Source of the DNA: Notospermus geniculatus
Taxonomy: Eukaryota > Nemertea > Pilidiophora > Heteronemertea > Lineidae
DNA length: 64,000 bases
Direction of reading: 5' to 3'
Assembly: GCA_002633025.1 (NCBI GenBank)
Contig: NMRB01000357.1
Span: forward strand, 119,736 to 183,735
Shown piece by piece: positions 61,230-64,000 of the stretch. How positions within the stretch are numbered: the first letter of the stretch is position 1; each line of letters begins with the position of its first letter. A program made the translations under genes and the position numbers. The notes under the pieces are model-generated. The model was not told the origin of the DNA. It made no database searches and saw only the letters and a list, made by a program, of their open reading frames with translations.

Positions 61230-62705
61230 TCATTTCTTTCTGGAGCGGGTATTATACCCTTTCTTTACACCCCCAGGCAGCAAGGAGCGACGTGCCTTGC
61301 ATGTTTCTGCCGAACGACTTCTTCTCTTCTGTTTCAGACCACTGATTTTTTTAACAATGGTACTCATTTTTGAAGGCCGACTTGTCACTTCTGTTGTCTT
61401 TGAACTTTTCCCTGCACTCGGCAGTTTCCCTGCACTCGGCGATTTATCTTGCGATGTCAACAAAGGAGAACTTTGCAGACGTAGCAAGCTGGCTTTCGTG
61501 TGTTTTGGTGATGACCTGTCTTGAGTAGGGGAGCCAAACGGTGAGCGTTTAACTTTTAGCACACTTTTGATCTTCTCCATAGCATGGGGCCACGGTGATT
61601 TGGAATGTCTGGCCCTGGCTCGTAATTCTCTTGGTGTCATGGCCGGATAGTCTGGGGATGAACTGACCGATTGTGGTGGATTTATAACAGGTCCCCGACG
61701 CTGTTTTCCGCTAGCTCCAGGGGTCAATTGCTCAGCAGCAACGACTTCAATTGTAGGAGATTGCTCTACAGACATACGCTCGGCACGAATCTCTGCAGAC
61801 ATACGCTGGGCACGAATCTCTGCAGACATACGCTGGGCACGAATCTCTCCAGACATACGCTGGGCATGAATCTCTCCAGACATTCGCTCGGCACGAATGT
61901 CTGGTGAAGCGGGTACGAAGACATCGTCAACTTCCCTCAACGAAGGCAGTGATCGGTTTTCAATCGTTGGCGTCAGGGGTATTGTGACATGCTCAGTCTC
62001 GCTCAATGGATGCTCTTGTTGCATGGGACTCTCCGCCGCAACACTCGACTTGTCTCCAGGATGACGAGACAACTCTGTGTCGCCGCCTTTCTCTTCTGGC
62101 GATGAATCCTCATCCAAGAACACAGAGGAACTGACAACAGGAGGAGGGGATGATTTCATGGTTACATCATTCATTACATCACGACCCAATCTGGAACCTT
62201 TGCAAGATTGTTTAGCGCTTTTGACAGCATCAACTTCAGTACTAGAATCAGGCAATTTGTTTTTTAGTTCCATATCGAAAGAGGTCTCCACAAGTCTTTT
62301 TTCAGACAATCCACTCTCCACCTTCTCTGCCTCATTACCGAGACTGATACCACCAGAATTACCCTCGTGAATGGCCGGCAAAACTACCATCACTTTACTG
62401 CAATTCGACACCAGCTCATGCGAATTTTCAGAGAAATAGTTCGAGTCCATGCTTGGGAACAGAACACTAGAAGCTGCAAGTGGCGTGAAATTCTGCAGAG
62501 ACGCCAAAGTCAAATCATCTGACCTCCTTTCACTCATAACAACCGATGCATTTTGGGGATTACTACTACCTTCAGTGTCTTGCTTCTTCAGCTTGGCTGT
62601 CAATTCGTTGATCGTGTCTTTATATGTTTTGAGTTGAGCTTGAGCTTCGACCATTTCCTGTTTGCTCTCAACAGCCATTCGCTTTAGGGCATTCATAGTC
62701 TCACT
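61230..62705 (-). CDS. Second coiled-coil protein, last exon (basic Ser/Pro tail)
   Basis: TATTTCAG acceptor before 62705 and a TGA stop at 61230; 492 codons. The first about 45 residues continue the coiled coil (MAVESKQEMVEAQAQLKTYK). The rest is predicted disordered, with Ser/Thr-Pro sites. A 10-residue repeat of the RAQRMSAEI type occurs five to six times (61766-61915). It ends in a basic Ser/Pro-rich tail (RARARHSKSPWPHAMEKIKS, later VKRSPFGSP and KISGLKQKRRSRSAETC) and finishes GYNTRSRKK. Basic, phospho-rich tails are common in mitotic or nuclear-matrix proteins, but I cannot name the family. It precedes the giant-exon gene in the same orientation. Confidence 0.82.
   Translation of the reverse strand, partial: SETMNALKRMAVESKQEMVEAQAQLKTYKDTINELTAKLKKQDTEGSSNPQNASVVMSERRSDDLTLASLQNFTPLAASSVLFPSMDSNYFSENSHELVSNCSKVMVVLPAIHEGNSGGISLGNEAEKVESGLSEKRLVETSFDMELKNKLPDSSTEVDAVKSAKQSCKGSRLGRDVMNDVTMKSSPPPVVSSSVFLDEDSSPEEKGGDTELSRHPGDKSSVAAESPMQQEHPLSETEHVTIPLTPTIENRSLPSLREVDDVFVPASPDIRAERMSGEIHAQRMSGEIRAQRMSAEIRAQRMSAEIRAERMSVEQSPTIEVVAAEQLTPGASGKQRRGPVINPPQSVSSSPDYPAMTPRELRARARHSKSPWPHAMEKIKSVLKVKRSPFGSPTQDRSSPKHTKASLLRLQSSPLLTSQDKSPSAGKLPSAGKSSKTTEVTSRPSKMSTIVKKISGLKQKRRSRSAETCKARRSLLPGGVKKGYNTRSRKK
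61766..61915 (-). repeat. 30-bp coding tandem repeat in the second coiled-coil gene
   Basis: Five near-identical 30-base units, each containing agacatacgctgggcacgaa text, encode RAQRMSGEI/RAQRMSAEI-like peptides. Variation among the units is mostly single-base. Confidence 0.85.
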
Positions 62706-62845
62706 CTGAAATATAAAAATTTTGCATGTACATGTAACACAATACTGACTGTGGCTTAATAGCTTTCAACAGCCATTCACTTTAGGGCATTCATCATCTT
62801 ACCCTGAAATATAAAAATTTTGCATGTAACACAATACTGACTGGC
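62673..62845. repeat. Tandem duplication spanning the last-exon acceptor
   Basis: The segment from aacagccattcgctttaggg to gcttaatag (62673-62750) is duplicated directly at about 62766-62845, with an 11-base difference in the tgcatgtacatgtaac portion. The duplicate has a mutated acceptor flank (cttaccctgaaat instead of ctcactctgaaat). Confidence 0.85.
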
Positions 62846-62904
62846 TTAATAGCCAATGAAAGTTCTGTAACTGAAGTTATTTTGGGATAAATGAGATGTA
62901 AAAA

Positions 62905-63000
62905 GCAGGCCCGCTGCCTTGTGTTTTGAGGTGAATGAAAAACTGCTCGCCTGAGAACTTCTCAGGCGAGCGATTTTTCACTCACCTCAAAACACAAGGC
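62905..63000. repeat. Hairpin, CCGCCTTGTGTTTTGAGGTGA arms
   Basis: The arms gccttgtgttttgaggtga and tcacctcaaaacacaaggc are inverted, extending to gctcgcctgaga/tctcaggcgagc around a 4-base loop. It lies in the last intron of the second coiled-coil gene. Confidence 0.85.
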
Positions 63001-63085
63001 GGACCACGTACATTCATGGACGCAGGCGACGACAGGTAAGCGCGGTGTTAGGTTTGGGTGAGTGTTTTCAAAAGAGACGTCCTAC

Positions 63086-63211
63086 CTGTGATGCCATTTG
63101 TCTCTCGTCATCATGAATCACAGCCTTCAGTCTCTCGATCTCGATTTCCTTGGCCTCAAACACATCACCGGCTTCGTTCAACACAGTATTCAACTGCTGG
63201 ATTTGCTGCTC
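63086..63211 (-). CDS. Second coiled-coil protein, penultimate exon
   Basis: AATTTGCAG acceptor, GTAGGA donor, 42 codons in phase 0: EQQIQQLNTVLNEAGDVFEA and then KEIEIERLKAVIHDDERQMASQ. Joins 62705 in phase. Further exons lie upstream of the window's right edge or are unrecognised in it. Confidence 0.8.
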
Positions 63212-63329
63212 CTGCAAATTAAAGCACAGGATTATTCATCAGTTTTTGAGTACATTCAATTAGCTTTAAGTTTGATTCAATAAAATCGACAGGAGACTTG
63301 GGGATTTTTCACTTGAAATGCTGATAATA

Positions 63330-63390
63330 CATCCTCCCACAGCAGGGCTTTGGTCTCGCTCCTCTTCATACACTCACACAAAGCCCTGCT
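63330..63390. mobile_element. Truncated MITE, CATCCTCCCACAGCAGG family
   Basis: Begins catcctcccacagcagggct and continues ttggtctcgctcctcttcat as at 20152, then ends at ccctgctgaaat, so its right half is lost or rearranged. Confidence 0.75.
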
Positions 63391-63399
63391 GAAATTGGG

Positions 63400-64000
63400 T
63401 CTCCCAGCCAAGCATCAGGCGGTCAGAAAATCATTGCTACTTAGAGTCAGACAATCGCCCCAAATCTGAAACTGTCGAAATTCGTGGCTAATCGGGTTGA
63501 AAAATATGCTGAATGTCAAGAAATACGAATTCAAAGAATCATGTAAGAATTGTACGAATAAGGTACAAATCACTCATGAATATTCGTGGCGGATTCACAC
63601 TTTGATTCATACAACATTCGGGACATCCGTGCCTGTTTTGGGATGTTTTCGGCGTGGGTCCACGAATTTGAGGGAGACACAAATGGCCGAGACACAAATG
63701 GCCAAGAATAGCCCAGAATGCAAAAGAATTGATTACGAAGCTGTTACGGATGATAAGAAAGGGTTACGAAGTGTTTACAATACATCTACAAATCTGAAAT
63801 ACATCCACAAATTTGAACCCTCCCACAAAAGTTTTTGACAAACAAAAACTTTCGTGGCGGCACGACAAACTCGCGCAAACTGTACGAATGTTTGGGAATC
63901 AACTAAGAATCATTTAACAACTGCAAGAAACGTTTGAGAATTATCTACGAACCGGACAAATTTCAGATTCGGGATATTCATAGCGTAAGTGAAAGCGGGG
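63400..64000. other. Right edge, probably intron
   Basis: No exon is convincing. It would be an intron of the second coiled-coil gene upstream of 63211. Short repeated words such as agacacaaatggcc (63675-63705) are present. Confidence 0.4.

Noticed and set aside
57585-63211. One continuous gene joining the 63086 exon to the giant exon
   Set aside because: The 63086 donor is phase 0 while the giant exon needs a phase-1 donor, and the 61230 exon ends in a clean stop with a basic C-terminus.

Overview
The window is animal nuclear DNA from a draft assembly. It has intron-containing genes with GT-AG junctions, dense non-coding DNA, many fold-back transposons, an N gap (21818-22503) and one N at 48302. 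The frequent TAGGCCTA and ACATGTACATGTA words, an NLR-type NACHT gene and a Helentron with a 2A-like peptide point to a marine deuterostome invertebrate, most likely an echinoderm (a lancelet or hemichordate is possible). This assignment is inference.

Layout. (1) 18326-1590, minus: a two-exon gene for a type II membrane protein of the LicD/fukutin-like nucleotidyltransferase family. Its exons (18326-17650 and 2169-1590) join in perfect phase across a 15.5 kb intron. (2) Inside that intron, same strand, lies an uninterrupted 2,739-residue Helentron-type Helitron protein (10889-2670). In order it carries a 2A-like ribosome-skipping motif, a herpes-tegument-like (C76) cysteine protease domain, a basic repeat array, a zinc-binding region, an HUH/Y2 Rep domain, a Pif1-like helicase and two tandem endonuclease/exonuclease/phosphatase (EEP) domains, the first lacking two catalytic acids. 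The rest of the intron holds fold-backs and a ~300 bp tandem repeat carrying CTCF-like and nuclear-receptor-like motifs. (3) 18.3-24.4 kb: intergenic DNA packed with miniature inverted-repeat elements (MITEs), plus the gap. (4) 24458-31365, plus: a three-exon NACHT/leucine-rich-repeat gene with a long acidic N-terminus and two apparent frameshifts. (5) 31.4-44.0 kb: repeats, nested MITEs and segmental duplications, with no convincing gene. (6) 57585-44034, minus: nine phase-consistent exons of a large coiled-coil protein with a basic tail; both ends are missing. (7) 63211-61230, minus: the last two exons of a second coiled-coil protein with a basic, Ser/Pro-rich tail; the 5' part lies beyond the window.

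The LicD and NACHT genes are divergent, separated by MITE-rich DNA. The two coiled-coil genes are in tandem. Many introns contain MITEs with intact terminal inverted repeats (TIRs) and recognisable target-site duplications (TSDs), including TTAA, TA, 6 bp and 9 bp classes, so several DNA-transposon superfamilies have been active here. The most unusual item is the Helentron protein; the most testable regulatory idea is the motif-bearing tandem repeat at 12.9-17.3 kb.
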